DNA of 64,000 nt from Phascolarctos cinereus (GCF_002099425.1 NW_018344185.1:2867001-2931000), one strand, 5' to 3'. Positions 55,201 through 58,805 are shown, numbered from the stretch's first letter. Notes: generated from the letters alone by a model not told the origin. Numbers and translations are program-made.

Positions 55201-56809
55201 TCACACCTTAGATACTGGTCTCCTGGAACACCTGTATACCCCACCACTGGGCAGACTCCCACTATTGACTGGCAGCCAGGTTACGGTATAGTGGGAAGTG
55301 ATGGATACTGAGGGTACAGAAGTAGGAGCCTAGCTACTCTGAAGAGATTATTGCCAAGGGTCTATCCTGGTTATGATTACATAGTCTATGTCACGGGTTT
55401 TAAACCTAGGGTCTACACTCATTTTAAAAGTGATGCAATATGCTGCAAAATAATTATTGCAATAATTAGTTTCCTTTGCAACATAATTATAGTTTGCACT
55501 GCAATATAATTAGTTTCCTTTGGAATCTCATGTATTTTATGCATTTAAAAACATTATTCCAAGAAGGGGTCCATGACACAAAATAGGTTAAAAAGCCCTA
55601 GTTTACATAATCACATGGAGATCTTCAAAAAACAAACAATTATTGCTAAACTAAATGGCAATACCCTAATGAAATATGGGATTTATCCCTCCTATAAAAA
55701 TCTGGGGTTAAGACATACTACTACTTAAATAAAATCTCAGACCTCAAGATATGCAAATAACTTTGAAAGTCTGCTATATTTGACTTAAAAGCAAACATCC
55801 ATATTTATTAAGAATTTCTGCAACGATTTTTGGAAGCTATCTTTCATAAGAGAATAGCCCAGTTGGTATTCAAAAAGAGTGTGAAAATTAATTCTGAAAC
55901 CTGGTTTATCTAATCCTGCTTGTGTGTTAAGTATTTTTTGAATGAATCATTTGTGCACACATATTTATCCTTGACAGGATAACTGGTCAGTAACAGGAAT
56001 GAGATCTTCTCCAAGCAGAGAGCTGACTCCCTCTCTAAACATATTACCAAATGGGAAATGACATACTAATAATCCTTTCATCTTAATCCGCTCCTTCTCC
56101 ATAACATTCTTGAGGGAACTGTCACATTCCTTCCATTTGGAATATGGCAGTGAAAACCTCTTTAAACAGAAACTCTTAGCAGTCAAAGAGAAGTTTGAAC
56201 AAAGAATAGCTGAGTTTGGACCAACTGCTGCAATTATGCCTTTTGAACATCGGGTGAGTAACACTGAGAAATGAGTTTGAAATATAAATGTGAGGGCATT
56301 TTGGTAAACATTAATTGTTACAGAAACAACTGATGTTTTTTTGTTTTTCAGAAAGGAATGTTCTCTTTTCCATGGTCCTCTACAAAAAGCTTTTTCATGA
56401 GACTATCAACTAAGACACATAATAAGCTTCGTCATACCCTTACATTTTCATTACCTTCCAATTACTAACTCCTCTGATGGGATCCTGTGTGCCACCTCCT
56501 AACTACAAGGTCCTCCTATCAATCTATTCCCATAACCCCCCTTCCAGCATCTTCTCTCTGACCTCCTCTCACTCTATTATCTTCCTACTTTCTTCTCTTT
56601 CGTTTTTGATGCTAGTAGACTCCTTGCCCCTTCTCCCACTTCTTCTAGGAAATGGTTTCATTTTAAGCAAATAAAATTGTAAAGAGACTAACCTCTTCTA
56701 GAAGTTTGGTTTTCTGTTGAATTTGCTTGTTCAAAGAAGCGACTTTTCGGCGATGTTGCTGGGTCACTCCTAATTTTTCTAGACTTGATTCTGCCAAAAG
56801 CTCTGACTG
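15350..56809 (-). CDS. CCDC93: CCDC93, C-terminal half (12 spliced exons, partial gene)
   Basis: This is the 3' half of the gene for coiled-coil domain-containing protein 93. CCDC93 pairs with CCDC22 and COMMD proteins in the CCC complex, which works with Retriever in Commander to recycle membrane cargo from endosomes; it is cytosolic and peripheral on endosomes. Twelve exons joined in phase give 320 residues and a stop, compared with about 630 for the full mammalian protein. The match to the human protein (from memory) is close throughout, for example [19 protein letters not shown] and [19 protein letters not shown]. The product is almost entirely charged heptad-type coiled coil without signal peptide or membrane segment. 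All acceptors end in AG; all donors begin GT except one GC. Exons upstream of 56809, encoding the N-terminal domain and first coiled coils, were not found and should lie past 64000. In human, DDX18 lies downstream and INSIG2 upstream. Identification is very secure. Confidence 0.96.
15404..16007. other. Intron sequence, small CORE-SINE piece
   Basis: 15435-15515 resembles a CORE-SINE (cagctcacatttatatgatg). The rest is unassigned. Confidence 0.35.
16008..16262. mobile_element. hAT-like nonautonomous element (TTCTTAACC-type)
   Basis: Left end agggatttgtagccttttttgt then gttatggaccc; right end gggggtcctgtaaatcccag then tcaagaattttggg. The two ends are imperfect reverse complements. Internal aatattttaaaatatttgaa. 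Confidence 0.6.
16300..17510 (-). mobile_element. L3/CR1 LINE antisense remnant, interrupted
   Basis: Plus strand: agagtctcactgcctcataa, ctttgcaacttctccccatg, then after an L2 3' tail at 16735-16850 (gattgtaagctccttgagga) it resumes with cttgaggctaaacatcactg, ctagtttgccaatgtcctcc, cacaggtctttttcacacac. Same family and strand as 9735-11230. Confidence 0.7.
17511..19260. other. Intron stretch without recognised features
   Basis: About 1.7 kb of CCDC93 last intron. Short open frames on both strands (for example 17799-17500) look accidental. No repeat assigned. Confidence 0.3.
19262..19345. repeat. CT-rich polypyrimidine tract
   Basis: ctctctctctcccctttctt and similar, few purines. Confidence 0.8.
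19380..19563 (-). pseudogene. RN7SL-like: 7SL (SRP RNA) retropseudogene, 3'-truncated
   Basis: Read on the minus strand, it follows 7SL RNA in order: CTGGGTATGGTAGCACACAG (7SL 5' domain), GGAGGCTATGGCTGG, TCACTTGAGTTTGGAAGTTC, TGAGCTACAGTAGG, GTTGGCGTCAATATGGTGA, then GAGGGACTTACCATCCCAGG and TCAGAAA. It covers the Alu 5' part and much of the S domain, then stops near the GGTCGGAAA region. An internal block around the conserved GGGAGCGGGGGACC is missing. No clear poly(A) or duplication was seen at its ends. It is not expected to be functional. Confidence 0.8.
19661..19809 (-). mobile_element. tRNA-derived SINE (WSINE1-like), full length
   Basis: T-rich start, gtgaggcaaatggggctaag, gacttgcccagggtcacact, atttgaactcaggtcctcct, ending ccactgcaccacctagctgc. 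Well preserved. Confidence 0.9.
19815..20287. other. Unassigned intron stretch
   Basis: No repeat or exon recognised. Confidence 0.25.
20288..21362 (+). mobile_element. L1/HAL1 5' end: 5' UTR plus start of ORF1, 3'-truncated
   Basis: Begins with the characteristic ggggcagagccaagatggta, then gacttgcttgagctcttccc and a GC-richer stretch (ggggcggcggctgcttccag) typical of a marsupial L1 5' UTR. ORF1 begins at ATG 21109 ([20 protein letters not shown]) with an in-frame stop soon after. A charged coiled coil follows ([17 protein letters not shown]). The element breaks off near 21362 without a 3' end or poly(A), the reverse of the usual 5' truncation. It is antisense to CCDC93. Confidence 0.8.
21363..21638. 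other. Unassigned intron stretch
   Basis: Nothing recognised next to the truncated L1 start. Confidence 0.25.
21640..21856 (-). mobile_element. Composite SINE with RTE-like tail
   Basis: Reverse orientation: tgttgttgtttagtcatttt, gtagtttgccatttccttct (tail shared with 36680-36790), then ggttaagtgacttgcccagg and aggtttgaactcaggtcttc. Confidence 0.8.
21860..22490. other. Unassigned intron stretch
   Basis: Purine-rich, no family recognised. Confidence 0.25.
22500..22795 (+). mobile_element. L2 LINE 3' end with internal TATG repeat
   Basis: cctaaaattacattgtattc, a TATG/TATA tract at about 22565-22645, then ccattagaatgtaagctcct and gtgcctggcacagaggaggc, ending gcttactgactgaa. Confidence 0.8.
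23090..23475 (-). mobile_element. L3/CR1 LINE antisense fragment
   Basis: Plus strand: cagaagtcatctagcccaat, gagaactcactgtccctcaa, tgttaagaagttttctatta, cccactggtttaggttcaga. Same pattern as 25625-26090. Confidence 0.65.
23476..23890. repeat. Diverged direct repeat of unknown origin
   Basis: Segment 23485-23610 (ctacctcatcatttcccatc ... attctgcaagatgaaatcaa ... tcagctcatttcccac) recurs at 23755-23880 (tcacctcatcatttcctacc ... attctgcaagatgaaatcta ... tcagatcatttcccac). A third shorter similarity is at 23605-23645. The GC-richer spacer (ggcccgcagtggggcccctc) is unlike its surroundings. A solo or paired LTR remnant is conceivable but not shown. Confidence 0.55.
23967..24048. repeat. (TTA)n(TCA)n trinucleotide microsatellite
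   Basis: A few ATT units followed by more than twenty uninterrupted ATC units. Confidence 0.95.
24049..24170 (+). mobile_element. L2 LINE 3' end
   Basis: agttccttgagggcaggaac, gccattctttgtatccccag, ending cttaataaacgtttactgac. The microsatellite lies just upstream within the same element's 3' region. Confidence 0.8.
24196..24335 (-). mobile_element. L2 LINE 3' end, reversed
   Basis: acaagtatttactgaatgtc, tactatgcataagataatgt, then gtctttgtcctcatcagctt. Confidence 0.65.
24470..25135. other. Intron stretch, little recognised
   Basis: A short SINE tail (about 24735-24795, gatgacctctcaggtcactt) and otherwise nothing assigned. Confidence 0.3.
25140..25385 (+). mobile_element. CORE-SINE (MAR1-like)
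   Basis: aggcagcatgatgtaatgga, acctgaggttcaaatcccac, ctctatgtgtttcagttctc, ending gtaaagcactttccaaacct. Confidence 0.75.
25625..26092 (-). mobile_element. L3/CR1 LINE antisense fragment beside an exon
   Basis: Plus strand: ctcaagagttggaagagaat, ttttgcaacttttacccatt, gaagacagctaccgtgtctc, ttcaaggctaaatgtctcca, atactccagcttatcaaagt, ccaaaatgcggtacccagag. It reaches to within about 20 bp of the CCDC93 penultimate exon. Confidence 0.75.
26109..26222 (-). CDS. CCDC93: CCDC93 penultimate exon
   Basis: 114 nt, phase 0 to 0, 38 residues: [20 protein letters not shown] then [18 protein letters not shown]. It is almost identical to human, with one Met to Leu change at the first residue. The acceptor is tttttcaacag and the donor GAG/GTAAGA. 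An L3/CR1 fragment comes within about 20 bases of this donor. Confidence 0.97.
26400..27275 (+). mobile_element. L2 LINE 3' region
   Basis: tgcctaaaatatgctccctc, cttctcatagaatccctccc, cacagaaagctttctggtcc, then a microsatellite, then gaatataagctccttgaggg and ggcacttaataaatatttgt. The 132-codon open frame at 26461-26859 lies in it and is not a gene. Confidence 0.75.
26985..27125. repeat. TATG/(CA)n microsatellite
   Basis: TATGTGTA-type repeats followed by about sixteen CA units (27087-27122). Confidence 0.95.
27280..28300 (+). mobile_element. L2 LINE, reverse-transcriptase 5' part
   Basis: The frame at 28200-28300 ends [18 protein letters not shown], a signature segment of L2 RT (the usual motif is D-SILLDTL-S-GF-DTALSWF). 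Upstream text fits the preceding domain in broken frames. Confidence 0.7.
28301..29959. other. CCDC93 intron, short L3 fragment, otherwise unassigned
   Basis: 28752-28965 matches the antisense L3 pattern (aatcctggacttagaaagga, agaagctcactacctaataa). The remainder, including AT-rich 29815-29880 with repeated ATAATTAT, holds nothing assigned. Confidence 0.4.
29960..30044 (-). CDS. CCDC93: CCDC93 coding exon
   Basis: 85 nt, phase 2 to 0. It completes Gln and encodes [20 protein letters not shown] then GIKQNRMK; human has [20 protein letters not shown]. The internal ATG is not a gene start because the frame continues upstream in the preceding exon. The acceptor is cttttcttccag and the donor AAG/GTCAGC, weaker than the other donors. 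Confidence 0.96.
30165..30440 (+). mobile_element. CORE-SINE (MAR1-like)
   Basis: gtgtggtacagaggacaaag, gcattcaaatcctgcctgtc, gtgtgaccctgggcaattca, ctgtttcctcatctgtaaaa, ending tcaatgctagctaatatt. Confidence 0.85.
30445..31543. other. CCDC93 intron, A-rich, unassigned
   Basis: No family recognised. The 106-codon frame at 31043-31363 does not resemble a known protein. Confidence 0.25.
31544..31581 (-). CDS. CCDC93: CCDC93 micro-exon
   Basis: 38 nt, phase 0 to 2, encoding [12 protein letters not shown] plus two bases (CA). Human has [13 protein letters not shown]. The acceptor is ttcttccccag and the donor ACA/GTAAGT. It lies about 7.2 kb from the upstream exon and 1.5 kb from the next. The single small exon agrees in phase with both neighbours. 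Confidence 0.94.
31600..32220. other. CCDC93 intron, unique-looking
   Basis: No repeat recognised. 31970-32010 is unusually CpG-containing for this AT-rich setting (ttttaatcgctaggaaccca then ttagcggtttagtcacgtgg). Confidence 0.3.
32222..32520 (+). mobile_element. MIR-like SINE, diverged
   Basis: gaggagacttgggttccaac, gtggcctctagtaaattact, accagctgcaaaatgggaat, with an inserted A-rich stretch before gcactatagaaatgcaaa. Confidence 0.55.
32525..33055. other. Unassigned intron stretch
   Basis: Nothing recognised. Confidence 0.25.
33060..33245 (-). mobile_element. MIR/THER1-like SINE
   Basis: taattttacagatcaggaaa, gacttgccacagtcatacag, gtatttgaatccaagtcctc. Confidence 0.7.
33350..33412 (+). mobile_element. 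L2 3' terminus fragment
   Basis: gagtgcctggcacacagtag followed by gcactttataaatgctccc and tgattgactga. Confidence 0.7.
33945..34006 (+). mobile_element. Poly(A)-only retro-insertion with perfect 15-bp duplication
   Basis: AGAAATGGGACACTG occurs at 33945-33959 and 33992-34006, enclosing only about 32 bases of A-rich sequence with a few G and T. This is what an L1-machinery insertion looks like when 5' truncation leaves just the tail. Replication slippage cannot be excluded. Confidence 0.65.
34090..34210 (-). mobile_element. L2 LINE 3' end, reversed
   Basis: gccctgtgcgagaaactgtg, ccctgttcttgaggagctca, cagtctagaggggaaacaaa. Confidence 0.65.
34315..34730 (+). mobile_element. L2 LINE 3' end
   Basis: cactggaatgctcttccctt, ttctataggaagcctttccc, tccttgagggcagggactct, ending tgctaaataaatgtcactgg. 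Confidence 0.85.
34735..35285. other. Intron, partly antisense L1-type remnant
   Basis: 35139-35285 (tttctattgatatcttttgt, accagagaaccattcctta) resembles a reversed marsupial L1-associated 3' segment. 34775-35138 is unassigned. Confidence 0.4.
35733..36392 (+). mobile_element. HAL1-type LINE derivative, 5'-truncated, inserted in L1
   Basis: Starts aacaacatacacattcaatt, has two similar G-rich blocks (ccctacaggaaaatagggg and ctctacaggaaaatagaagg), and ends gaaaactaaaaataaataaa plus an A-rich tail. An 11-bp repeat GTCTATCTCTC flanks it (35722-35732 and 36393-36403, exact). It is the same 3' part as 6772-7924. Confidence 0.85.
36541..36790 (+). mobile_element. Composite SINE with RTE-like tail
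   Basis: gctaggtggcacagtgggta head, gtgtgaccctgagaagtcac, then ctggagaaggaaatggcaaa, gggtcacaaagagttgaaca and a CAA-rich end. The first few bases of the head are missing. Confidence 0.85.
37145..37310 (+). mobile_element. MIR-like SINE
   Basis: ggagacttgagttttaatcc, ctagctgtgtgactttggag, atagtttcctcatctgttaa. Confidence 0.7.
37499..37645 (-). mobile_element. tRNA-derived SINE (WSINE1-like), full length
   Basis: T-run, gttaggcaatggggttaagt, cagagtcacacagctactaa, ending actgcgccacacagctgccc. Flanks repeat ATTTTAATTTTTTT. Confidence 0.9.
37650..38795. other. Intron with two MIR pieces and a TG-rich tract
   Basis: 37800-37920 is MIR plus-strand (cctcggtttccttagttttt), 38215-38330 MIR minus-strand (cattttacaaatgaggaaac), and 38550-38730 a diffuse TGTATG/GAGACA low-complexity tract. 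Confidence 0.5.
38796..38878 (-). CDS. CCDC93: CCDC93 coding exon
   Basis: 83 nt, phase 1 to 0. It completes a Val codon and encodes [20 protein letters not shown] then KVYLEKE, matching human [20 protein letters not shown]. The acceptor is attttatgcag and the donor GAG/GTAAGA. Confidence 0.95.
38885..39670. other. Unassigned intron stretch
   Basis: No repeat or exon seen; 39080-39301 is open for 73 codons without recognised homology. Confidence 0.25.
39675..39930 (+). mobile_element. CORE-SINE (MAR1-like)
   Basis: aggtggtgtagtggatagaa, gtgtgaccttgggcaaatca, ctgcctcagtttccttaact, ending gtgcctggcacatatcgggt and actaaataaat. Confidence 0.85.
39935..40541. other. Intron with a weak MIR fragment
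   Basis: 40330-40460 (ggtctcattccagatttggt, ggaaaagtcacttaatctcg) is MIR-like. The rest is unassigned. Confidence 0.35.
40545..40692 (-). mobile_element. tRNA-derived SINE (WSINE1-like) with 10-bp target duplication
   Basis: T-run, ggttaagtgacttgcccagg, atttgaactcaggtcctcct, ending gcaccacttagctgcccc. CCAGTAACTT occurs on both sides (upstream of the T-run and right after the head). Confidence 0.9.
40700..41995. other. Intron, one L2 tail, otherwise unassigned
   Basis: 41165-41285 is an L2 3' end (actcctcgagggcaaggact, gtgcctggtatgtagtaggt). No other repeat recognised. Confidence 0.4.
42002..42110 (-). CDS. CCDC93: CCDC93 coding exon
   Basis: 109 nt, phase 0 to 1, 36 residues from [20 protein letters not shown] through [16 protein letters not shown] plus one base. 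It is nearly identical to human apart from a few conservative changes. The acceptor is tgcctttag and the donor CAGG/GTAGGT. Confidence 0.95.
42525..42920 (+). mobile_element. L2 LINE 3' end
   Basis: ggtctttgcacagacttcct, catgcctggaatgagctccc, atggaatgtaaactccttta, ending gtgtcttgcacatagtggca. Confidence 0.8.
43010..43265. mobile_element. L2 fragments, opposite orientations
   Basis: 43010-43185 is plus-strand L2-like (cctctgcatgtttgctcata, ctttaaagctcagcttaa); 43190-43262 is a reversed L2 tail (cattcagccaaagtagcatt, ctatgggccgggcactgtgt). Confidence 0.6.
43270..43774. other. Unassigned intron stretch
   Basis: Possibly eroded L2 3' sequence (catagtggatacttctagca), otherwise nothing. Confidence 0.25.
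43775..44175 (-). mobile_element. L3/CR1 LINE antisense fragment
   Basis: gagtaatcagtatgtgagta, ttgtcacttttaaatttcaa, then tttccaggctcaagaggcct. Weakly conserved. Confidence 0.4.
44335..44545. mobile_element. hAT-like nonautonomous element (TTCTTAACC-type)
   Basis: agagtttttttaaccacagg at one end, taatcctatgtattttaagc then cttaaaaacattagtctaag inside, gtccacagactttattgacc near the other. Confidence 0.6.
44645..44905 (-). mobile_element. Old L1 LINE ORF2 fragment, antisense
   Basis: ccactttatcaaacactggg, tggtctgttccactgattta, accagatggttttgataact match reversed L1 ORF2, as at 11520-12380. Confidence 0.7.
45124..45195 (-). CDS. CCDC93: CCDC93 coding exon
   Basis: 72 nt, phase 0 to 0, 24 residues: [20 protein letters not shown] then RLLL. 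The second half (EKEKL-KIRLL) matches human CCDC93; the first is divergent. The acceptor is ccattttag/GAGCCC and the donor CTG/GTGAGT. Confidence 0.92.
45196..45924. other. Short CCDC93 intron, no exon or repeat recognised
   Basis: I searched it for a small in-phase exon that could supply the linker residues present in the human protein and found none convincing. Confidence 0.3.
45925..45996 (-). CDS. CCDC93: CCDC93 coding exon
   Basis: 72 nt, phase 0 to 0, 24 residues: [20 protein letters not shown] then GDEK. The acceptor is tgctttcaaag and the donor AAG/GTAATG. It ends in an acidic linker. In the human protein the linker after GDEK is about 15 residues longer than what the next exon supplies here. 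Confidence 0.93.
46145..46560 (+). mobile_element. L2 LINE 3' end, interrupted
   Basis: tctacatagaaaggctttcc, ttactagactgtaagtgctt, ending ccttcaataaatgctgactg. A stretch at 46262-46330 does not fit. Confidence 0.7.
46658..46739 (-). CDS. CCDC93: CCDC93 coding exon
   Basis: 82 nt, phase 2 to 0, 27 full residues ([20 protein letters not shown] then EFKAHCR). This segment is identical to the human protein as I recall it, the most conserved block in the window. The acceptor is cttctttttcag and the donor AGA/GTAAGT. Confidence 0.96.
46745..47190. other. Unassigned intron stretch
   Basis: Nothing recognised. Confidence 0.25.
47192..47420 (+). mobile_element. CORE-SINE (MIR/MAR1-like)
   Basis: gaacagtataatggatcgga, ctcaaatcctgactccaact, gtctcaatttccttatctgt, then gttacagggttgttgtaagg. 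Confidence 0.75.
47425..48100. other. Unassigned intron stretch
   Basis: No recognised repeat or exon. 47650-47880 is somewhat GC-richer than its surroundings. Confidence 0.25.
48105..48345. mobile_element. hAT-like nonautonomous element (TTCTTAACC-type)
   Basis: Left end aggggttcttaacttaaggt; right end gagtccatgacacaaaaaag then gttaagaagct. The ends are imperfect inverted copies; the middle has an AT microsatellite and atcctatgtattttatttta. Confidence 0.7.
48646..48840. mobile_element. Foldback hAT-type transposon with internal palindrome
   Basis: Outer inverted repeats CAGGGGTGGGGAACCTGCAG and GGCCAAAGACTCCCCACCCG, with CCACATGTGG-type motifs in both arms. A perfect internal palindrome is centred near 48739: ACAGAACAAATCCT and AGGATTTGTTCTGT around a 9-base loop. 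No clear 8-bp target duplication. It carries no transposase and would depend on one elsewhere. Confidence 0.75.
48841..49012 (-). mobile_element. MIR-like SINE, diverged
   Basis: aactaagaggtcacacagcc, gtgggactcaacgccaggtc, tttctgacttcaaggatggc. Confidence 0.5.
49269..49342 (-). CDS. CCDC93: CCDC93 coding exon with GC donor
   Basis: 74 nt, phase 0 to 2, encoding [20 protein letters not shown] then QADP plus two bases of the next codon. The acceptor is tctcccacag. The donor reads CCAAG/GCAAGT, a strong GC-AG type 5' splice site. Splicing at GC makes AGC (Ser) with the next exon, giving ADPS-ILQNL as in human. Using the GT four bases further shifts frame and meets a stop in the next exon. Confidence 0.93.
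49345..49704. other. Unassigned intron stretch
   Basis: Nothing recognised between the exon ending at 49342 and the next SINE. Confidence 0.25.
49705..50080. mobile_element. Two MIR-like SINEs, head to head
   Basis: 49705-49885 plus strand (gttgtctaatctgtaaaatg); 49886-50080 minus strand (cttattttacagatgaggaa, tttgaaccctggtgattaga). Confidence 0.65.
50085..51671. other. Intron with one L2 tail, otherwise unassigned
   Basis: 50570-50690 is an L2 3' end (catgagctcctggagagcag, gtgtgcctggcccctagaag). The rest of this 1.6 kb holds no feature that I recognise. Confidence 0.35.
51672..51747. mobile_element. Minimal foldback hAT-type element, near-perfect hairpin
   Basis: 76 bp from CAGGGGTGGGAAACCTGCGG to GGCAGGTTCCCCATCCCTG. 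The two 35-base arms pair with only a few mismatches, leaving a loop of about six bases around AGGTCA. Same family as 48646-48840 with the middle deleted. It is transcribed in the CCDC93 pre-mRNA as an intronic hairpin. Confidence 0.8.
51750..52245. other. Unassigned intron stretch
   Basis: Nothing recognised. Confidence 0.25.
52250..52292. repeat. (AT)n(GT)n microsatellite
   Basis: About ten AT units followed by about eleven GT units. Confidence 0.95.
52380..52735 (+). mobile_element. L2 LINE 3' end
   Basis: atccatccttcaaggctcag, gaaatatcacttctaggata, gattataagctccttggggg. Confidence 0.7.
52835..52897 (-). CDS. CCDC93: CCDC93 coding exon
   Basis: 63 nt, phase 0 to 0, 21 residues ([19 protein letters not shown] then SE). 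The donor is GAA/GTAAGT and the acceptor tcctttacag/TTACAG. This is among the less conserved exons relative to human but keeps length, phase and the LQA-Y-EAK pattern. Confidence 0.9.
52925..53165 (-). mobile_element. CORE-SINE (MIR-like)
   Basis: gtgttttatgcttttcaaag, gacttgcccaaggtcatgca, gctgagattcgggcccggag. Confidence 0.7.
53170..53429. other. Unassigned intron stretch
   Basis: Nothing recognised. Confidence 0.25.
53430..53945 (-). mobile_element. Two MIR-like SINEs with an RTE-like tail between
   Basis: 53430-53630 (ttacagatgagaaaaatgaa, aagtcaagtgttctccccta) and 53755-53945 (gagctggaagggacctcaca, aaccagggttctctccacta) are minus-strand MIR-like. 53690-53745 (ggtcacaaagagttggacac) matches the composite SINE tail. 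Confidence 0.65.
53950..54250. other. Unassigned intron stretch
   Basis: Nothing recognised. Confidence 0.25.
54255..54640 (+). mobile_element. L2 LINE 3' end
   Basis: ttcaataaactccagtggtc, ctccagaataaactataaaa, gtagggactgtttttttgcc, ending gtgcctagaacatagtaggt. Confidence 0.8.
54645..55392. other. GC-richer stretch, probably an unnamed middle repeat
   Basis: 54760-55320 is noticeably more GC-rich than its surroundings (ggatacaggagatgaccttg, gtcttcacatgcttgggata). The text feels like a repeat I have met in marsupial sequence, but I cannot name a family. The 66-codon open frame 55111-55311 has no recognised homology. Confidence 0.3.
55393..55605. mobile_element. hAT-like nonautonomous element (TTCTTAACC-type)
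   Basis: Ends cacgggttttaaacctaggg and aaaataggttaaaaagccct are inverted copies. The internal tagtttcctttg is duplicated within the element (about 55467 and 55510), suggesting a local tandem duplication. Confidence 0.7.
55610..56690. other. Unassigned intron stretch
   Basis: About 1.1 kb with no recognised repeat; a 99-codon minus-strand frame (56264-55965) looks accidental. Confidence 0.25.
56693..56809 (-). CDS. CCDC93: CCDC93 coding exon (first seen in window)
   Basis: 117 nt, phase 0 at both ends, 39 residues starting [14 protein letters not shown] and ending KTKLLEE. The core HRRKV-SLNKQI-QKTK matches the human protein. The acceptor reads tttaccaacag before CAGTCAG and the donor GAG/GTTAGT. 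A three-base acceptor shift (CAGCAG) is possible and would drop one Gln. The region is predicted coiled coil. Confidence 0.93.
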
Positions 56810-56972
56810 CTGTTGGTAAATGGGAGGAAAAAGACACAGCGGCTAAGACATTCTCCACAGTTCAGCTGTGCATTACACATTCCACTGTTATTAGTGGAGA
56901 CAGAGAACTTCTGGGCCGTCAGTCTGAGCACAGGGAGAACAGCCATAGAAGTTCCCTTTGTAAAATTCAGAT

Positions 56973-57110
56973 CAATCAATCAATAAGCATTTAACTACCT
57001 ATATGCCAGGAACGGTGCTGGGTGACGGGAACCTGAAGATAAAAATAAACAGTATCTGCTTTCAAGGAAGCTTATCTTAATTTTTTGGGGGGAAGGAGAG
57101 GAGAGAATTA
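56973..57110 (-). mobile_element. L2 LINE 3' end, reversed
   Basis: tcaatcaatcaataagcatt, atatgccaggaacggtgctg, tgctttcaaggaagcttatc. Confidence 0.75.
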
Positions 57111-57114
57111 ATAT

Positions 57115-57538
57115 ACAACATGTACAAATATATGTGTATATGATTATTCAATATAAAGTTAAATGCTCTAGAGACAGAACCACTAAACTCTTTCCATGAG
57201 GTACCTCAAAAGCCTCAGAAGAAAACACACAAATAAGGCATAGCAATGTTCAATTCTGGTAACAGTGATTCTGTGACTTGTCAAGTTCACTTGGTATAAT
57301 CACATGTCTCATGAGTCCAGTCCATCCTTTCTCCCCCTAAAAACCACATATCTCAGTCACTTTTACCTGTCAATTAAATTTCACAGAAATGTATTTAAAA
57401 TTGTGTAGGATAATGTTTTCTTAATAATTCCTTGTCACCATTTGGCTTCTACATGACAGAATAAATAAGTCAAAAATCGAACTGAAAGTATATATTGACA
57501 CTCTTATTTAGCATACAAAATTTTGTCAAAATTAACCA
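57115..57538. other. Unassigned intron stretch
   Basis: Nothing recognised. Confidence 0.25.
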
Positions 57539-57690
57539 TTCAATCAACAAGCATTTATTAAGACCCAACTACCGGCTAGACACTGCTTGAGGTGATGGGG
57601 ATACAAAGGCTAAAATGAAAAAGTCTCTGCTCTTAAGGAACTTACATTCTATCAGGAGACACATTTACACATATAAGTAGAACTGCCTAG

Positions 57691-58805
57691 TCAACAGCTT
57701 AAACTGGATGTCAATGAGACATCTAAAACTCAACATGGACAAAATGAACTCATTATCTTTCACCTGAAACCCTCCTATCTTCCAAGCTCCCTATTACTGT
57801 ACAGGTTACCACTAGTCTCCCAGTGACCCAGGCTAGAAACTCCAGTGTCACCCTTGATTCCTCACTCTTTCTCACCCTCCCCCTACCATATCCAAATAAG
57901 TGGCGAAGTCCCAGCATTTTTAACCTTCTTATCATCTCTCAAAGATGCCCCCTTCTCTCCTCTGACCCTCCTGCCACTCTAGTGCAGGACCTTATCACTT
58001 CACACCTAGAATATTACAACAGCCTTCTGATTGGTCTCCCTGCCTAAAGTCTCTCCTCACTCCAGTCTATCGGCCATTCAGCTGTCAAATTAATCATCCT
58101 AAAAACACAAGTTTGATCTTTATTCAATAAACTCCAGTGGTTCCCTATGCCTCCAGAATCAAATATAAAATCTTCTGTTTGGTTCTGAAAGCTCTCTATA
58201 GGGGCAGCTAGGTGGCGCGGTAGATAGAGCTCCAGCCTTGGAGTCAGGAGGACCTGAGTTCAAATCTAGCCTCAGACACTTGACACTTACTAGCTGTGTG
58301 ACCCTGGGCAAGTCACTTAACTCCAATTGCCTCACCAAAAAAAAAAAAAAGAAAAAAAAAGCTCTCTATGATCTGGCCCCTTCCTACATTTCTAGTCTTC
58401 TTATATCTTACACCTCTCTTCTCCCTCCAAGCACACTCCGATCCCATGACACCAGCCTCCTACTGTTCCTTGCAAACAGCTCTTTATCTCCCAACTCCAT
58501 GTTCACCATTTACCTCCCATATCTGTAACTCTCATCATCTCCACTTTCTGGCTTCCTTCAAGTTCCAGCTAAAGTCCAACCTTCAGTAAGAAGGCTTTAA
58601 AGACTCTCTTTAATCTTAGGGTTTACAGATTATCTCCAATTTACCCACCATATATCCAGTTTATATAATAACTATTTGAATGTTATCTCCCCCCCCCATT
58701 CAACTCTAAACTCCTCAAGGGAAGGGACTGTCTTGCCTTTCTTTGCATCCCCAGTGTTTAGCACAGTGTCTGGTACGTGGAAGGTATTAAATAAATGCTA
58801 GCAGA
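57691..58805 (+). mobile_element. L2 LINE 3' part, inserted in reversed L2
   Basis: Late RT coding sequence (catctaaaactcaacatgga, tcccagtgacccaggctaga, ttctgattggtctccctgcc), then after the SINE gctctctatgatctggcccc, ccctccaagcacactccgat, and the 3' end ctcaagggaagggactgtct and aggtattaaataaatgctag. Several frame breaks. Confidence 0.85.
58200..58357 (+). mobile_element. tRNA-derived SINE (WSINE1-like), full length, young-looking
   Basis: ggggcagctaggtggcgcgg head, gagttcaaatctagcctcag, gtgtgaccctgggcaagtca, ccaattgcctcacc and a clean A-tail. A 12-bp target duplication AAAGCTCTCTAT lies at 58188-58199 and 58358-58369. It is close to what I recall of the WSINE1 consensus. Confidence 0.93.
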
